A stretch of 64,000 nucleotides of DNA from an uncultured Anaerolineae bacterium (lineage in GTDB: Bacteria; Chloroflexota; Anaerolineae; Aggregatilineales; Phototrophicaceae), in the NCBI GenBank assembly GCA_934216615.1, contig CAKQCB010000008.1, forward strand, positions 62,001-126,000, read 5' to 3'. Positions 8,184 to 17,477 of this stretch are shown piece by piece. The notes under the pieces were generated by a model. The model was not told where the DNA came from. It was given only the letters and a program-made list of their open reading frames with translations, and searched no databases. A program made the translations under genes and the position numbers. Each line of letters begins with the position of its first letter. Within the stretch, counting starts at the first letter, position 1.

Positions 8184-9360
8184 TTCAACGCCGCAAACCC
8201 CATCGGAATTAGTCGCATGGATGAAATCGCGCGGGGTGATTCATGATGCGCGTATTGAAGACGCATTTCTAAAGGTTCCTCGTGAACCTTTTTTGCCTAA
8301 TGTTCCCCTTGAACAAATCTATTTAGATGAGGCTATTCCCATCAAGCGCGACCCCGAAGGACAGGTGATCAGTTCTTCCAGCCAACCCTCTATGATGGCG
8401 TTGATGTTGGAACAACTCGAAGTCAAAGAGGGGCAAAACATCCTTGAGATTGGCACCGGAAGCGGCTATAACGCCGCGATCATGCATCACTTGGTGGGTA
8501 AAAATGGACGTGTCACGACCATTGAATATGATCCTGATGTTGCTGAACAAGCGGTTCGCAATCTGCAAAAGTTGACCTTGAGTGAGGTGATGGTGGTTCG
8601 CGGGGATGGAGCGTTGGGGTTTGCCCCACGTGCCTCGTATGATCGCATCATCGCGACGGTGGGTATTTGGGATGTCCCCAACGCGTGGATTCGTCAACTG
8701 AAACCGCGCGGGATTTTAGTCACGCCGATCTGGTTAGATACACTCCAAATCAGCGCGGCGTTTCGCCTTCAACCCGACGACACGTTATTAAGTCATTCCA
8801 ACCAAATGTGTGCTTTTGTGCGTTTGCGCGGGACTGCCGCAGGCCCTGATGTCCGCGTGAAGATTGGTCGTTCGTTATATCTGCACACCAATTACATCGA
8901 ACGTATTGATACGGCATCCTTGCACATGCTCCTCTCAGAATACCCCGAAGAAGGCTATTTGGGTGAGTTCTTCCGTTCGAGCGACTTCTTTAACGGGTTC
9001 ATTCCCTATCTTGCCATGAACGTCGAATCGCCATCCTTGTTTGTGACCTATTACACGGCGGACGATCAACAGCCGTATGGCTTACAAGAAAGTGGCTTCG
9101 CCCTGTTGAATGTGGGCAGTGCGTGTTTTGTGCCGATGCGTGGAGAAGGCAAAGCCTATTCGTTCGGAAGTGCCGATTCGTTGATGGTTCTACAAGATCA
9201 TCTGTCGGCGTGGCGCGCGGTTGGCAAACCGTTTACAGATCGGTTACGCTTAAAATTGCATCCGATGAATCGTGTGTTACCCGAGATCGAGATTGGACGT
9301 TGGTTCAAACGAAGCGATCATGCGGTGCATGCTTGGTATGAAGACGAGACAACTCGCTAA
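8176..9360 (+). CDS. PCMT-type protein-L-isoaspartate methyltransferase-like
   Basis: A SAM-dependent methyltransferase of 394 residues. The first ~210 match the PCMT family: VPREPFLP, ISSSSQPSMMALML and the SAM loop LEIGTGSGYNAA (about 90-101), then IEYDPDVAEQA. Classical PCMT repairs isoaspartate in damaged proteins. This protein has an extra ~190-residue C-terminal region that I do not recognise. The ATG at 8176 overlaps the end of the acidic-protein gene by 8 bp, so I prefer it over upstream in-frame starts. The coupling suggests it works with the ubiquitin-like genes, possibly marking or repairing aged proteins, but that is inference. Confidence 0.8.
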   Translation: MVDSTPQTPSELVAWMKSRGVIHDARIEDAFLKVPREPFLPNVPLEQIYLDEAIPIKRDPEGQVISSSSQPSMMALMLEQLEVKEGQNILEIGTGSGYNAAIMHHLVGKNGRVTTIEYDPDVAEQAVRNLQKLTLSEVMVVRGDGALGFAPRASYDRIIATVGIWDVPNAWIRQLKPRGILVTPIWLDTLQISAAFRLQPDDTLLSHSNQMCAFVRLRGTAAGPDVRVKIGRSLYLHTNYIERIDTASLHMLLSEYPEEGYLGEFFRSSDFFNGFIPYLAMNVESPSLFVTYYTADDQQPYGLQESGFALLNVGSACFVPMRGEGKAYSFGSADSLMVLQDHLSAWRAVGKPFTDRLRLKLHPMNRVLPEIEIGRWFKRSDHAVHAWYEDETTR

Positions 9361-9390
9361 GTTAGATTCTGCAGAGTGAGGCCGTTTTTT

Positions 9391-9777
9391 ATGATTCGCA
9401 TCGACCATCTGGATCATTTGGTGTTGACGGTTCAAGACATTGAAGCTACTTGTCACTTCTACTCTCACGTGTTGGGCATGAGCGTGGTCGAGTTTGCCGA
9501 TGGGCGCAAAGCGTTACATTTCGGCGGGCAAAAGATCAACTTGCACAATGCTGATTCGCGCTTTTATCCCCGCGCACAGAACCCGACAGAAGGCTCTGCT
9601 GACCTTTGTTTCATCACCCAAACCCCATTAGATGACGTGATCAAAACGCTGATTGATCTGCATGTTCCGATTGTCGCCGGCCCGATTGATAAAATTGGCG
9701 CACTCGGCCCTATCCGCTCTGTGTATATCCGCGACCCAGATAATAACTTGCTTGAACTTTCAAATACGCTGTTTTGA
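9391..9777 (+). CDS. VOC family (glyoxalase-like) protein
   Basis: A vicinal oxygen chelate fold protein of 128 residues. It opens with IDHLDHLVLTVQDIEATCHFY, the typical VOC first module, and ends with YIRDPDNNLLELSN, the metal-site strand with its glutamate. The likely metal ligands are an early His and this Glu. VOC members include glyoxalases, dioxygenases and resistance proteins; the sequence does not say which. I chose the ATG at 9391 because family members begin directly at this strand; a GTG at 9376 is possible. Its end overlaps the convergent NERD gene by 18 bp. Confidence 0.85.
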   Translation: MIRIDHLDHLVLTVQDIEATCHFYSHVLGMSVVEFADGRKALHFGGQKINLHNADSRFYPRAQNPTEGSADLCFITQTPLDDVIKTLIDLHVPIVAGPIDKIGALGPIRSVYIRDPDNNLLELSNTLF

Positions 9778-11061
9778 TTCTTCATCCCCACTTTCTGAAT
9801 CTGAGGGGCACAGACTAGTGAGCTTTTCGACGATTTGATCCCGTTTATCAGTGGGAATGGGTGCGCCTTCCCATAAATTGCCAAGCTCATCGCGTAAACG
9901 ATCTAGGGTCCAGATGGGTACTGTATTATTTTGCGCGGTAGCTGTACTTTCCGTATTTGCCCATACTAAAATGGGTTTAACCCATTGTTGAAGCCCATTT
10001 ACTTTCAGAAAATTGCCTAAACGCGCTGCATTATTTTGGGCTTGTTGGCTAGGACTAGAACGAGAGTTATACCATTTTCCATTTTTCTCATATTGCCAAC
10101 GCTCGCCGATATTGCGATGGTTGTTTGAGAAATTCTTGATTTCTAATACCCAAATCCCCGTCGGCCCCACAAGAATAGCATCAAGATCAGCTTTATTTCT
10201 TCCCGGAATGAGGATGTTTCGGAATAACCACCATTCGCCATCTAACACTTGTTGAATCACATCAACAACCCGCTGTTCACCTTCTTCCCCTTTGCGATGA
10301 TGCTTTATGCGCTTGTCTAGGTGATTCATAATAAGGTCAAGTATTTTTAAAAAGCCCCACAGTAAGAACAATAAAAATACAAAAATGAGGATAGCTACAA
10401 TTGCTGTCAGTAGCGATGGTGCAGGAGTGCCATTAACTCTATTTAAGGCTTGTGCTTGTTGAAAGTGTTCTATTGATAAGAATAAATCTCTCAATAAAAA
10501 ACCTAGTAATCCTCCACCCAACACCCCTTGAGTTAAAGTAAGAAAATATTGTCTGCGGGCTGAAAAACTACGTCCTCCCCTGACTACATGAATAAATTTT
10601 TTAGAGGAAATAGGTTCTTCAAGCGCTTGATGAAGGCGTACAGACATTAAGGCGATTGATGCCTGTTTTACACGTTCATCCCAAGCGTTTTCGGCGAGGA
10701 AACCTAAGTCTCTTAGTGTAATTTTCTGTTTTTCTACTAAAGAACCCATAAGTTGCCCTTTAAAGGGATGCATTGGCCAAGGTGTATTCCGCGCTTGTTC
10801 CAATGAAATTTTTAATCGCAGGGGTTCTTCTAATAAACTGCTTTGATCGGTGTGTTGTGTATATGCGTGCGCGAGGTTGTCTAACAAAATTTGTGCAGCT
10901 CGTTTTAAGGTTGGATCATAAGCGTTTGAGGCTGCCCAACGTAAACTTGCTTCATCAAGATAGCCTTCATCAAGCAGTTCACCGATAGGTCTAGGATTGC
11001 CCTTATGCCATAAAACTTTGCGAGCTTCTTCGATTGCGCTTTTAGGTGATATGTTCATCAT
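9760..11061 (-). CDS. NERD-domain membrane protein
   Basis: A 433-residue protein. Residues ~1-150 are helical and hydrophilic. Two hydrophobic segments around 175-250 (LTQGVLGGGLLGFLLRDLF and LTAIVAILIFVFLLFLLWG) anchor it in the membrane. The C-terminal part (~265-400) is a nuclease-related domain: GEEGEQRVVDVIQQVL, NKADLDAILVGPTGIWVLEIKNF, whose D and ExK correspond to a PD-(D/E)xK-like site. NERD proteins are thought to act on DNA, but most are uncharacterised. It is convergent with the VOC gene and divergent from the TPR gene at 11230. Confidence 0.8.
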   Translation of the reverse strand: MMNISPKSAIEEARKVLWHKGNPRPIGELLDEGYLDEASLRWAASNAYDPTLKRAAQILLDNLAHAYTQHTDQSSLLEEPLRLKISLEQARNTPWPMHPFKGQLMGSLVEKQKITLRDLGFLAENAWDERVKQASIALMSVRLHQALEEPISSKKFIHVVRGGRSFSARRQYFLTLTQGVLGGGLLGFLLRDLFLSIEHFQQAQALNRVNGTPAPSLLTAIVAILIFVFLLFLLWGFLKILDLIMNHLDKRIKHHRKGEEGEQRVVDVIQQVLDGEWWLFRNILIPGRNKADLDAILVGPTGIWVLEIKNFSNNHRNIGERWQYEKNGKWYNSRSSPSQQAQNNAARLGNFLKVNGLQQWVKPILVWANTESTATAQNNTVPIWTLDRLRDELGNLWEGAPIPTDKRDQIVEKLTSLCPSDSESGDEESKQRI

Positions 11062-11229
11062 AATGCTATTTAAGTCTCTTGAATAAAAAATTCATCTACG
11101 ATGATATAAGAATCATTTAGTAGATTGCCTCTCAAATATAGATTGAATTTTACTTGCAAACAATGTGTTTCGTGACTTCAGCGAACTAGCGCTACAATAA
11201 AACCCAATCGGCTGAAGTAAGGTGACCAC

Positions 11230-12261
11230 ATGCGGTATATATCGATCCTTCTGGGAGCATCTCTCCTGTTTAGTTTGTTCACAACGGATGTTGTCCTCGC
11301 GCAAGACCCCGCGCCTACCCCTGCAGGGACACTCACCGCCAACCCGTCTGTGCCGATCACGATTGCGCCCGAACTGTTCAGCAGGGGACAAACCGCCCTG
11401 AATAACCGCGATATTCAAGGCGCGCGTTTAGATTTCAGCTTGTTCATCGTGTTGAACCCTACCTTCAGCGAAGCCTATTTTGGTCGCGCGATCACCTATG
11501 TGTTTGAAAATAATGCCGATGCCGCTTTGACAGATTTGCAAGAAGCGATCTTGTATGGCGAAAGCGCTGGCGCTGAATTTCTCGCGAGTGTGTATCAACT
11601 TCAGGGGGATTTATACCGTCAGCAGGGTGAGCTTGAACAAGCCTCGACAGCTTATACCGAAGCGCTTGCGCTTGCCGATATTTCAGAGGTCTACGGCGGG
11701 CGCGGATTGATTGCATTGGAGCAACGAAACTGGGAAGGGGCGCTGGAAGATTTCAGCGACGCGATCACCCATGCGGATGACCCCCAACCCTCGCTGTATT
11801 TGTACCGCGCCTATGCGTTGGTTCAATTAGACCGCACGGATGAAGCGGTAGCTGATTATGCCGACTTCGCGAGCGGAATACGTCAAGAAACCGTGAACGG
11901 AATCCCTCTAAGAAACCGTTCAGCGCAGAACGTGGCGTTGGCTTCAGGGCGGGTGATCGAATATGTTTTTGAAGCTACGGCGGGCGATACGGTCACAGTT
12001 TATGTGACGCCTGCGGGAAGTAACGTCGATCCTCTGTTGATTCTGTTCGACCCTTCGGGCGAAGCTGTCGCCGCCGACGATGATAGCGGTGGACAATCCA
12101 GCGCGTTACTGCGCCTAGAAATTCCTGAAACAGGCGAGTATACCCTGTGGCTCACCCATTCTTTGGGAGGCTCAAACGGGAATGTGAGCATACAATTTGA
12201 ACTTGAAACGGGTGATCGTTCTCAAGATGCCATAGAACCACTTGCCAGTGATGAGGACTAA
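11230..12261 (+). CDS. Secreted TPR-repeat protein with PPC domain
   Basis: A 343-residue exported protein with a signal peptide (ISILLGASLLFSLFTTDVVL, cleavage probably after VLA). Residues ~55-215 are TPR-like helical repeats (FSEAYFGRAITYVFENNADA, ASTAYTEALALADI, LYLYRAYALVQLDRTDEAVA). Residues ~230-330 form a pre-peptidase C-terminal beta domain (EYVFEATAGDTVTVYV, VDPLLILFDPSG, TGEYTLWLTH). It probably serves as an extracytoplasmic scaffold. The ATG at 11230 follows a TAAGGTGA ribosome site. The partner is unknown. Confidence 0.85.
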   Translation: MRYISILLGASLLFSLFTTDVVLAQDPAPTPAGTLTANPSVPITIAPELFSRGQTALNNRDIQGARLDFSLFIVLNPTFSEAYFGRAITYVFENNADAALTDLQEAILYGESAGAEFLASVYQLQGDLYRQQGELEQASTAYTEALALADISEVYGGRGLIALEQRNWEGALEDFSDAITHADDPQPSLYLYRAYALVQLDRTDEAVADYADFASGIRQETVNGIPLRNRSAQNVALASGRVIEYVFEATAGDTVTVYVTPAGSNVDPLLILFDPSGEAVAADDDSGGQSSALLRLEIPETGEYTLWLTHSLGGSNGNVSIQFELETGDRSQDAIEPLASDED

Positions 12262-12272
12262 CGCCGTTCGGC

Positions 12273-12485
12273 TTAGGCTCTGGGCAAGATAATCGGGGTG
12301 GGTAGCGGTGGTGGGGTGATGAACAACCCTTGAAGTGAGTTGACCATCAGCGCTAACAAGGCGAACAAGATCACCATGACAAAAAGAATACGTAACCAGC
12401 GAGGGGTTTCTGAGGCTTCATTTTCGATATCTGCTTGCGAAGGGTATTCCCATGTTTCAATCAGATCATCATCGTGGTCGTGCAT
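12273..12485 (-). CDS. Small single-pass membrane protein
   Basis: Seventy residues: an acidic His/Asp-rich N-terminus (MHDHDDDLIETWEYPSQ), one hydrophobic segment at about 28-52 (WLRILFVMVILFALLALM), and a proline-rich tail (PPPLPTPI). I do not recognise the family. The clean hydrophilic-membrane-proline layout and lack of any overlapping gene support a real gene. It is convergent with the TPR/PPC gene, 11 bp apart. Confidence 0.6.
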   Translation of the reverse strand: MHDHDDDLIETWEYPSQADIENEASETPRWLRILFVMVILFALLALMVNSLQGLFITPPPLPTPIILPRA

Positions 12486-12667
12486 GTTTAGCCTAATGAT
12501 TATTTTTCATACAGGTGTCTATAGTCTATGAACCTTTGTATTGGAAAGCTATCAGATCGGTAGAATATTAATATAAAAATAACCTTGTTCATTCCGTTTA
12601 CACATCTCAAAAATGTACATATAGGGCATTGTTTCATCGAAGAAGCCGCTGAAAAGAGAGATCATTC

Positions 12668-13675
12668 ATGCTTAAAAAACTGTCATTTCTTCTACCTTTA
12701 GGGGCCTTATTCCTGTTTACAGGTGTCGATTCACAAGATTCGATTGGCGAATCCTTAGTAACTGATCTCGTGCATCCGCGTGCGGTTGCCTACTTTAATG
12801 AGACGCTGTATGTCACTACTGCGGGGATTGGTGGCGACCTTGAAGTGCAGGGGAATTTAGGCTTAGCCTACGCGGGCGGAACCAGTACCGTTTCAGTCCT
12901 TGATGCCGACGGGAATTTAAACCTTTTGCTGACCAGTTTGCCCAGCGTGATCGAACAAAATGAACCTTCCGGCGTGCACAGCATCGCGTTTCGCAACAAC
13001 ATCATGTGGTTGACGTTGGCAGAATCGACGTTGAGCAACCCGTTTTCAGCGACGATTATTGGCGTTGATGCGACCACGTTACGCATCCAAGAATTGATCG
13101 ACGTGTATGAGGCCGAAATGCGCTTCAACCCCGATGGCGGGGAAATCGACTCGAACCCGATTGATATCGCGTTTGATTCGCAAGATCGCATGTATATTGC
13201 CGATGCGTCTTGTAACTGTGTTTGGCGTTGGTCGCCCAACGACGATGCAGAAGAAGCGCTTCAAGTCTTTTATACATGGATGGATAACCCCGTTCCCTCT
13301 AGCATTTACATCGACATCAACGACCATATTTACGTCTCTTTCTTCAGCGCCTTCCCATTCACGGAAGGAAGCGCGGGCTATGTCAAATTGGATACGCTCG
13401 GCACGGTGCTGGAAAGTTATTCAGGGCTGACTGCGGTGGTTGATATGGTCGTCCATGAAGGGACAATTTACGCTTCTGAGTTTGGCCGTTTCTCGGACAG
13501 TGGTTGGCTTCCCAGTTCAGGGCGGATCGTGATGGTGACGCAAGATGGCGTGACGCCGATTGCGGAAAATATCCATTTTCCCTATGGGTTGGCGCTTAAC
13601 CCTGACGCAGGCTTAACAGCGGTGATCGGTTCGGCATTCAGCGAAACGGGCAGTGTGATCACCTTAAGTCCCTAA
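12668..13675 (+). CDS. ScyD/ScyE-like secreted beta-propeller protein
   Basis: A 335-residue exported protein with signal peptide LSFLLPLGALFLFTGVD. The rest is a six-bladed NHL-like propeller of the ScyD/ScyE family: LVTDLVHPRAVAYF, ETLYVTTAG, GTSTVSVLDADGN, SNPIDIAFDSQDRMYIADAS and a near-C-terminal PYGLALNPDAGL. ScyD/ScyE were named from the scytonemin cluster of cyanobacteria, but the family is wider, and no scytonemin genes are near. A pair of cysteines (ASCNCVWRW) may form a disulfide. AGAGAGATCATTC precedes the ATG as a ribosome site. Confidence 0.78.
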   Translation: MLKKLSFLLPLGALFLFTGVDSQDSIGESLVTDLVHPRAVAYFNETLYVTTAGIGGDLEVQGNLGLAYAGGTSTVSVLDADGNLNLLLTSLPSVIEQNEPSGVHSIAFRNNIMWLTLAESTLSNPFSATIIGVDATTLRIQELIDVYEAEMRFNPDGGEIDSNPIDIAFDSQDRMYIADASCNCVWRWSPNDDAEEALQVFYTWMDNPVPSSIYIDINDHIYVSFFSAFPFTEGSAGYVKLDTLGTVLESYSGLTAVVDMVVHEGTIYASEFGRFSDSGWLPSSGRIVMVTQDGVTPIAENIHFPYGLALNPDAGLTAVIGSAFSETGSVITLSP

Positions 13676-13763
13676 CCAGCGCGCGGGGTTAATTTTTTTC
13701 AAATGGCTTCGGCATGATAAGATGAAGCGTATCGATGGGTGAGTCAATGTAAGGATACCCTTG

Positions 13764-15146
13764 ATGGACAAGCGAATGATTGATTTTGTGCGGGTGCTAC
13801 GCGCTGCAGGGGTGAGAATTTCCCTCGCAGAAAGCCTTGATGCGATGCACGGCATCGAGCGCGTAGGGGTTGAAAGTCGGGATGTGTTTCGTTCTGCCTT
13901 AAAATCAACCCTCATCAAAACCGCTGCCGATCAAAAGACGTTCGATTATTTCTTCCCTTTGTTTTTCGGCCAACAAACCCCACCTCTAGAAAATATCCCT
14001 GACAATTTATCGCAACAGAACCAAGATCAACTGCAACAAGCGTTGCAATCGCTGATGGGCGACAGCGATGCCTTACAGGAATTACTGCGTCAGCTTTTAG
14101 AGGGACAGCCGTTCGATCAAAGCCAATTAGACCAAGCCAGTAAACGGTCGGGTTTAAGCGGGGCGTCGGACGTATCCCAACGCGATTGGTATCAGTCGAG
14201 TGTGTATCGTCAGCTTCAACTACAAAACGTCGAGAGACTCATCCAGCAGTTGATGGAAGCGCTGGAAGCGATGGGCATGAGCGCGGAAGCTCTGCAAAAA
14301 ATCCGCGAGATGCTGGAACAGAATGCGCAAGGGTTAAGCGCGCAGGTCGATCAATTTGTAGGGGCAACATTGGCTGAACGGTTGGCAAACCGTGAACCTG
14401 ACCCCAAACCGGATTTGTTGGATATTCCTTTCACGCGCCTTGAAGATAAAGAAATCGACAATATACGCGAAGAAGTGCGCCGTTTGGCGGCACGCTTACG
14501 CAGTCGTGCGTCGTTACGTCAGCGTCGGGCGAACAGTGGCACGCTGGATGTCCGTAAGATGATGCGTTCTAACATGCGTTACGACGGCGTGCCGTTGGAA
14601 TTGCGCTATAAGATGCGCCATGTTAAACCGTCGCTGGTGTTGATTTGTGATGTCAGCACGTCGATGCGCTATTGTGCCGAGTTTCTACTCACCTTGATTT
14701 ATGAGTTGCAAGATCAGGTTGCGCGCACGCACAGCTTCATCTTCATCAATGATCTGACCGACATCAGTATGGCGTTTCAAGAACATGACCCGCGCCACGC
14801 GGTAGAGAAAGTGTTGAGAGAGAACCGCCCGGGCTATTACAACACCGATCTCGGTCACAGCATGGATACCTTCAAACGGGTTCATTGGGGATGTGTGACG
14901 AACAAAACCACCGTCGTGATTTTGGGCGACGGGCGCAACAATTATAACAACCCCCGCATTGACATCATGCAAGAGCTGATGCGACGCGGGCGCCGTCTAT
15001 TATGGTTTAACCCCGAATCGCGTTCTCAATGGGGTTCGGGCGACAGCGATATGCTAAAATACGCGCCTGCCTCACATGGGGTCTATAAAGTCAGCACCTT
15101 GCGAGAACTCGCCAATGCGGTAGATCATATTTTGGTGGATCGCTAA
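13764..15146 (+). CDS. VWA-domain protein, CoxE-like
   Basis: A 460-residue protein of the CoxE-like von Willebrand A family. The N-terminal ~100 residues (VRVLRAAGVRISLAESLDAM) match the family's opening helices. A Gln-rich, probably coiled region spans about 75-200. The VWA domain near 285-460 has the metal-binding motif DVSTSM, then a Thr/Asp pair (YNTDLGHSM and ILGDGRNNY). Such proteins usually work with a MoxR-type AAA ATPase, which is not adjacent here. The ATG at 13764 has AAGGA eight bases upstream; the preceding TTG is in frame but badly spaced. Confidence 0.85.
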   Translation: MDKRMIDFVRVLRAAGVRISLAESLDAMHGIERVGVESRDVFRSALKSTLIKTAADQKTFDYFFPLFFGQQTPPLENIPDNLSQQNQDQLQQALQSLMGDSDALQELLRQLLEGQPFDQSQLDQASKRSGLSGASDVSQRDWYQSSVYRQLQLQNVERLIQQLMEALEAMGMSAEALQKIREMLEQNAQGLSAQVDQFVGATLAERLANREPDPKPDLLDIPFTRLEDKEIDNIREEVRRLAARLRSRASLRQRRANSGTLDVRKMMRSNMRYDGVPLELRYKMRHVKPSLVLICDVSTSMRYCAEFLLTLIYELQDQVARTHSFIFINDLTDISMAFQEHDPRHAVEKVLRENRPGYYNTDLGHSMDTFKRVHWGCVTNKTTVVILGDGRNNYNNPRIDIMQELMRRGRRLLWFNPESRSQWGSGDSDMLKYAPASHGVYKVSTLRELANAVDHILVDR

Positions 15147-15174
15147 CGTCGTGGTGAATCTGCTATTTGAATGG

Positions 15175-16140
15175 CTACGAGATGACGTAACTCGCGGTGA
15201 TTTCTGCGCGTAAAGCGAGATAACTCTTGTAGCGAGATTGGGAAATTTCACCGCGTTCGACCGCTTCGCGCACCGCGCATCGAGGTTCGTTTTCGTGTTT
15301 ACAATCGGCAAAGCGACAGTCGGGGACGCGCGCGCCAATCTCGATGAAGTACGCATCGAGTTCTTCCGGTTCGACATCCCAAATGGTGAGGTTACGTAAG
15401 CCCGGCGTGTCGGCTATATATCCACCTTGATCCAACTTGATCAAGATGCTGTCGCGGGTGGTGTGGACGCCTTCTTGGTTGTAACCACTCACCGCTTTCA
15501 CACTGCGACCTAGCCCTTCTTGCATACGGTTGAGCAGGCTGGTTTTCCCGACGCCCGACGGCCCCGTGAACACAGAGATTTTATCTTTCAGAAGCTCGCG
15601 CAGGGCTTCAACGCCTGTTCCATCAACGGCGGACGTGTACAGCACGCGGTAGCCGATATTCTCGTACATTTTGAAGCGTTGGATGAGATGATCAGGATTT
15701 TCGGCGTTGTTATTCAGGTCGATCTTGTTCACGACCAAAATACAATCAATGCCGACTTTTTCCCCCATGACTAAAAAACGATCAATCATGCGTGGGCTGG
15801 GGGCAGGGTCAGTTGCCGCAAAAACAAAAAAGGCTTGGTCTGCATTGGCAATGATGACTTGTTCACGTTCAGGGCTGCCCGCACCACGGTTTCCCGCTGT
15901 GCGTAACGCCCGTGAAATGACGGAAGTGCGCGGTTCAACATGCTCAATCGTGCCGGTGGTTTCGCTTAAAATACCAATCTTCACACGATCCCCGATGGCA
16001 CAAACATCACTCGCGTTGGCTTCTTCCAATAAACGACCACGTAGGCGACAAATATAAATGTTGCCGTCTTCTGCTTCGACTTGAAAAAAACCACTTTGAT
16101 CTGTAATGACCAATCCGTTTTGTATTTGCTCCAAAGGCAA
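15175..16140 (-). CDS. rsgA: Ribosome small-subunit-dependent GTPase RsgA
   Basis: A circularly permuted GTPase of 321 residues that matures the 30S subunit. An N-terminal OB fold (VCAIGDRVKIGILSE) is followed by the permuted order G4-G5-G1: VVNKIDL comes before the Walker loop TGPSGVGKTSLLN, then DTPGLR (G3). The C-terminal zinc knuckle has the expected Cys/His spacing (PDCRFADCKHENEPRC). Length and motifs are canonical. It is convergent with the CoxE-like gene and has a long upstream region. Confidence 0.95.
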   Translation of the reverse strand: MPLEQIQNGLVITDQSGFFQVEAEDGNIYICRLRGRLLEEANASDVCAIGDRVKIGILSETTGTIEHVEPRTSVISRALRTAGNRGAGSPEREQVIIANADQAFFVFAATDPAPSPRMIDRFLVMGEKVGIDCILVVNKIDLNNNAENPDHLIQRFKMYENIGYRVLYTSAVDGTGVEALRELLKDKISVFTGPSGVGKTSLLNRMQEGLGRSVKAVSGYNQEGVHTTRDSILIKLDQGGYIADTPGLRNLTIWDVEPEELDAYFIEIGARVPDCRFADCKHENEPRCAVREAVERGEISQSRYKSYLALRAEITASYVIS

Positions 16141-16478
16141 ATCTCCTTAACCTGTTCAATCGCTGTAGGCACTATGAATTAGACGCCCCAAGCCATGCGA
16201 TTTTGGCTTGAGTATCTGAAATAGCCCACGTTCATTTTTTTGAAAAAGTGCTGTGTGTGAATTTATAAAGTCTATGTGTACGAATAGACCTTACCCAATA
16301 TAACCCGAAAACGCGTTGCTTGCTTAATGATGCAGTATGCTTCTATTCTATAGGCTTTTTTTGAATATACGTCAAGCGTTTCGTAACAGTTTGATGAAAA
16401 AGTGGTGTGAAAAGCACTTTGAGCAAATGTGCTATGATTGAGCACATATCAGGTGAATGAATTTTTGAGGAATAAGCA
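16141..16478. promoter_or_regulatory. Divergent intergenic region with ATGTGCT-N7-AGCACAT palindrome
   Basis: A 338-base gap between rsgA and the DsbA-like gene. At 16427-16447 there are perfect 7-bp inverted arms (ATGTGCT and AGCACAT), with a TATGAT inside (16433-16438) that could be a -10 box. A shorter inverted pair, AAAGTG/CACTTT, lies at 16399-16420. The arrangement suggests an operator over the promoter of the downstream gene. The regulator is unknown, and no coding capacity is supported. Confidence 0.4.
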
Positions 16479-17408
16479 GTGTCTGAAAGTCCACAGAATC
16501 CTTTAAATGAAACGACGTCCTCAACCCCGCCTGACACCACGCCACCCCCCCATATCCACGACGAAGGGTATGAAGATGATGTGGTCATTTCGCGGGTTGC
16601 GTTTAATTATGTTGTGATTGCAATTGCCTGTTTGGTGATCGGCGCGGTGGTGGGTATTCTCGGTTATGACCGTGTTTCACGCGGAAACCAAGATCAAACC
16701 GATGCGTTGATTAACCGCGCTGTCAGCACCGCGGTGGCGTCTATCCCTATGCAAGTGGGGACGGGGAACACCAGCACCGAATCAATGGTACAAGCGGTCG
16801 GAACGGCAGTCGCCGCCCAAGCCACAGCGATGGTACCAACCCCTCTACCTACCTTAGACCCGAACATTCGTTATGATGTGTCTGTGGCGGATAATCCCTT
16901 TCTTGGGCCAGAGGATGCGCCTGTGACGATCATCGAATTTGCAGATTTTCGCTGTGGTTTCTGCAAACGGTTCAATGACAACACCATGCAACAAATTTTG
17001 GATACCTACGGCGACAACGTGCGTTTGGTCTTCCGTGATTACCCAATTCTCGGCCCAGAATCGCAAGTGGCGGCATTGGCTGGCGAGTGTGCGGACGATC
17101 AAAGTCAATTTTGGCCTTTCCATGATATGGTCTACGCCAACCAACAATTCATGTCGCGCTCGCAGTACATCACCTACGCCGAACAGTTGGAGTTGGATGT
17201 TGAACGCTTCACCATCTGTTTGGATGAGCAAGAACACCTCGAAGAAAACACCAACGATTATTTAGCAGGCGTGGCTTTAGGCATCAGCGGAACGCCGACT
17301 TTTTACATCAATGGCAAGATCATCATTGGCGCGCAGGATTTTTCGGCCTTCGCCGCCGTGATCGACGCGGAACTGGCGTTGATCGAAAGTGGCGAAGCGT
17401 CCAGCTAA
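16479..17408 (+). CDS. DsbA-family thiol oxidoreductase, membrane-anchored
   Basis: A 309-residue protein. Residues ~1-45 are cytoplasmic and Pro/Thr-rich. A membrane anchor spans about 46-65 (YVVIAIACLVIGAVVGILGY), followed by a periplasm-side linker. The thioredoxin/DSBA domain (about 130-300) has the active site CGFCK (C159, C162) and the cis-proline loop SGTPTFYING. It should form or rearrange disulfides in exported proteins, using electrons passed to an unseen partner. The start is GTG, with TGAGGAAT spaced correctly upstream. A strong bidirectional terminator follows at 17433. Confidence 0.9.
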   Translation: MSESPQNPLNETTSSTPPDTTPPPHIHDEGYEDDVVISRVAFNYVVIAIACLVIGAVVGILGYDRVSRGNQDQTDALINRAVSTAVASIPMQVGTGNTSTESMVQAVGTAVAAQATAMVPTPLPTLDPNIRYDVSVADNPFLGPEDAPVTIIEFADFRCGFCKRFNDNTMQQILDTYGDNVRLVFRDYPILGPESQVAALAGECADDQSQFWPFHDMVYANQQFMSRSQYITYAEQLELDVERFTICLDEQEHLEENTNDYLAGVALGISGTPTFYINGKIIIGAQDFSAFAAVIDAELALIESGEASS

Positions 17409-17432
17409 GCCGACATGCAGACATAAACGAAC

Positions 17433-17463
17433 AAAAAAATCGCTGATTTACAGCGATTTTTTT
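17433..17463. terminator. Bidirectional rho-independent terminator
   Basis: A perfect 13-bp inverted repeat: AAAAAAATCGCTG, a 5-base loop, CAGCGATTTTTTT. The A and T tracts give a U-run on either strand. It lies between the convergent DsbA-like and N-acetyltransferase genes and can serve both. Confidence 0.9.
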
Positions 17464-17477
17464 ATGGAATGAGCGTT

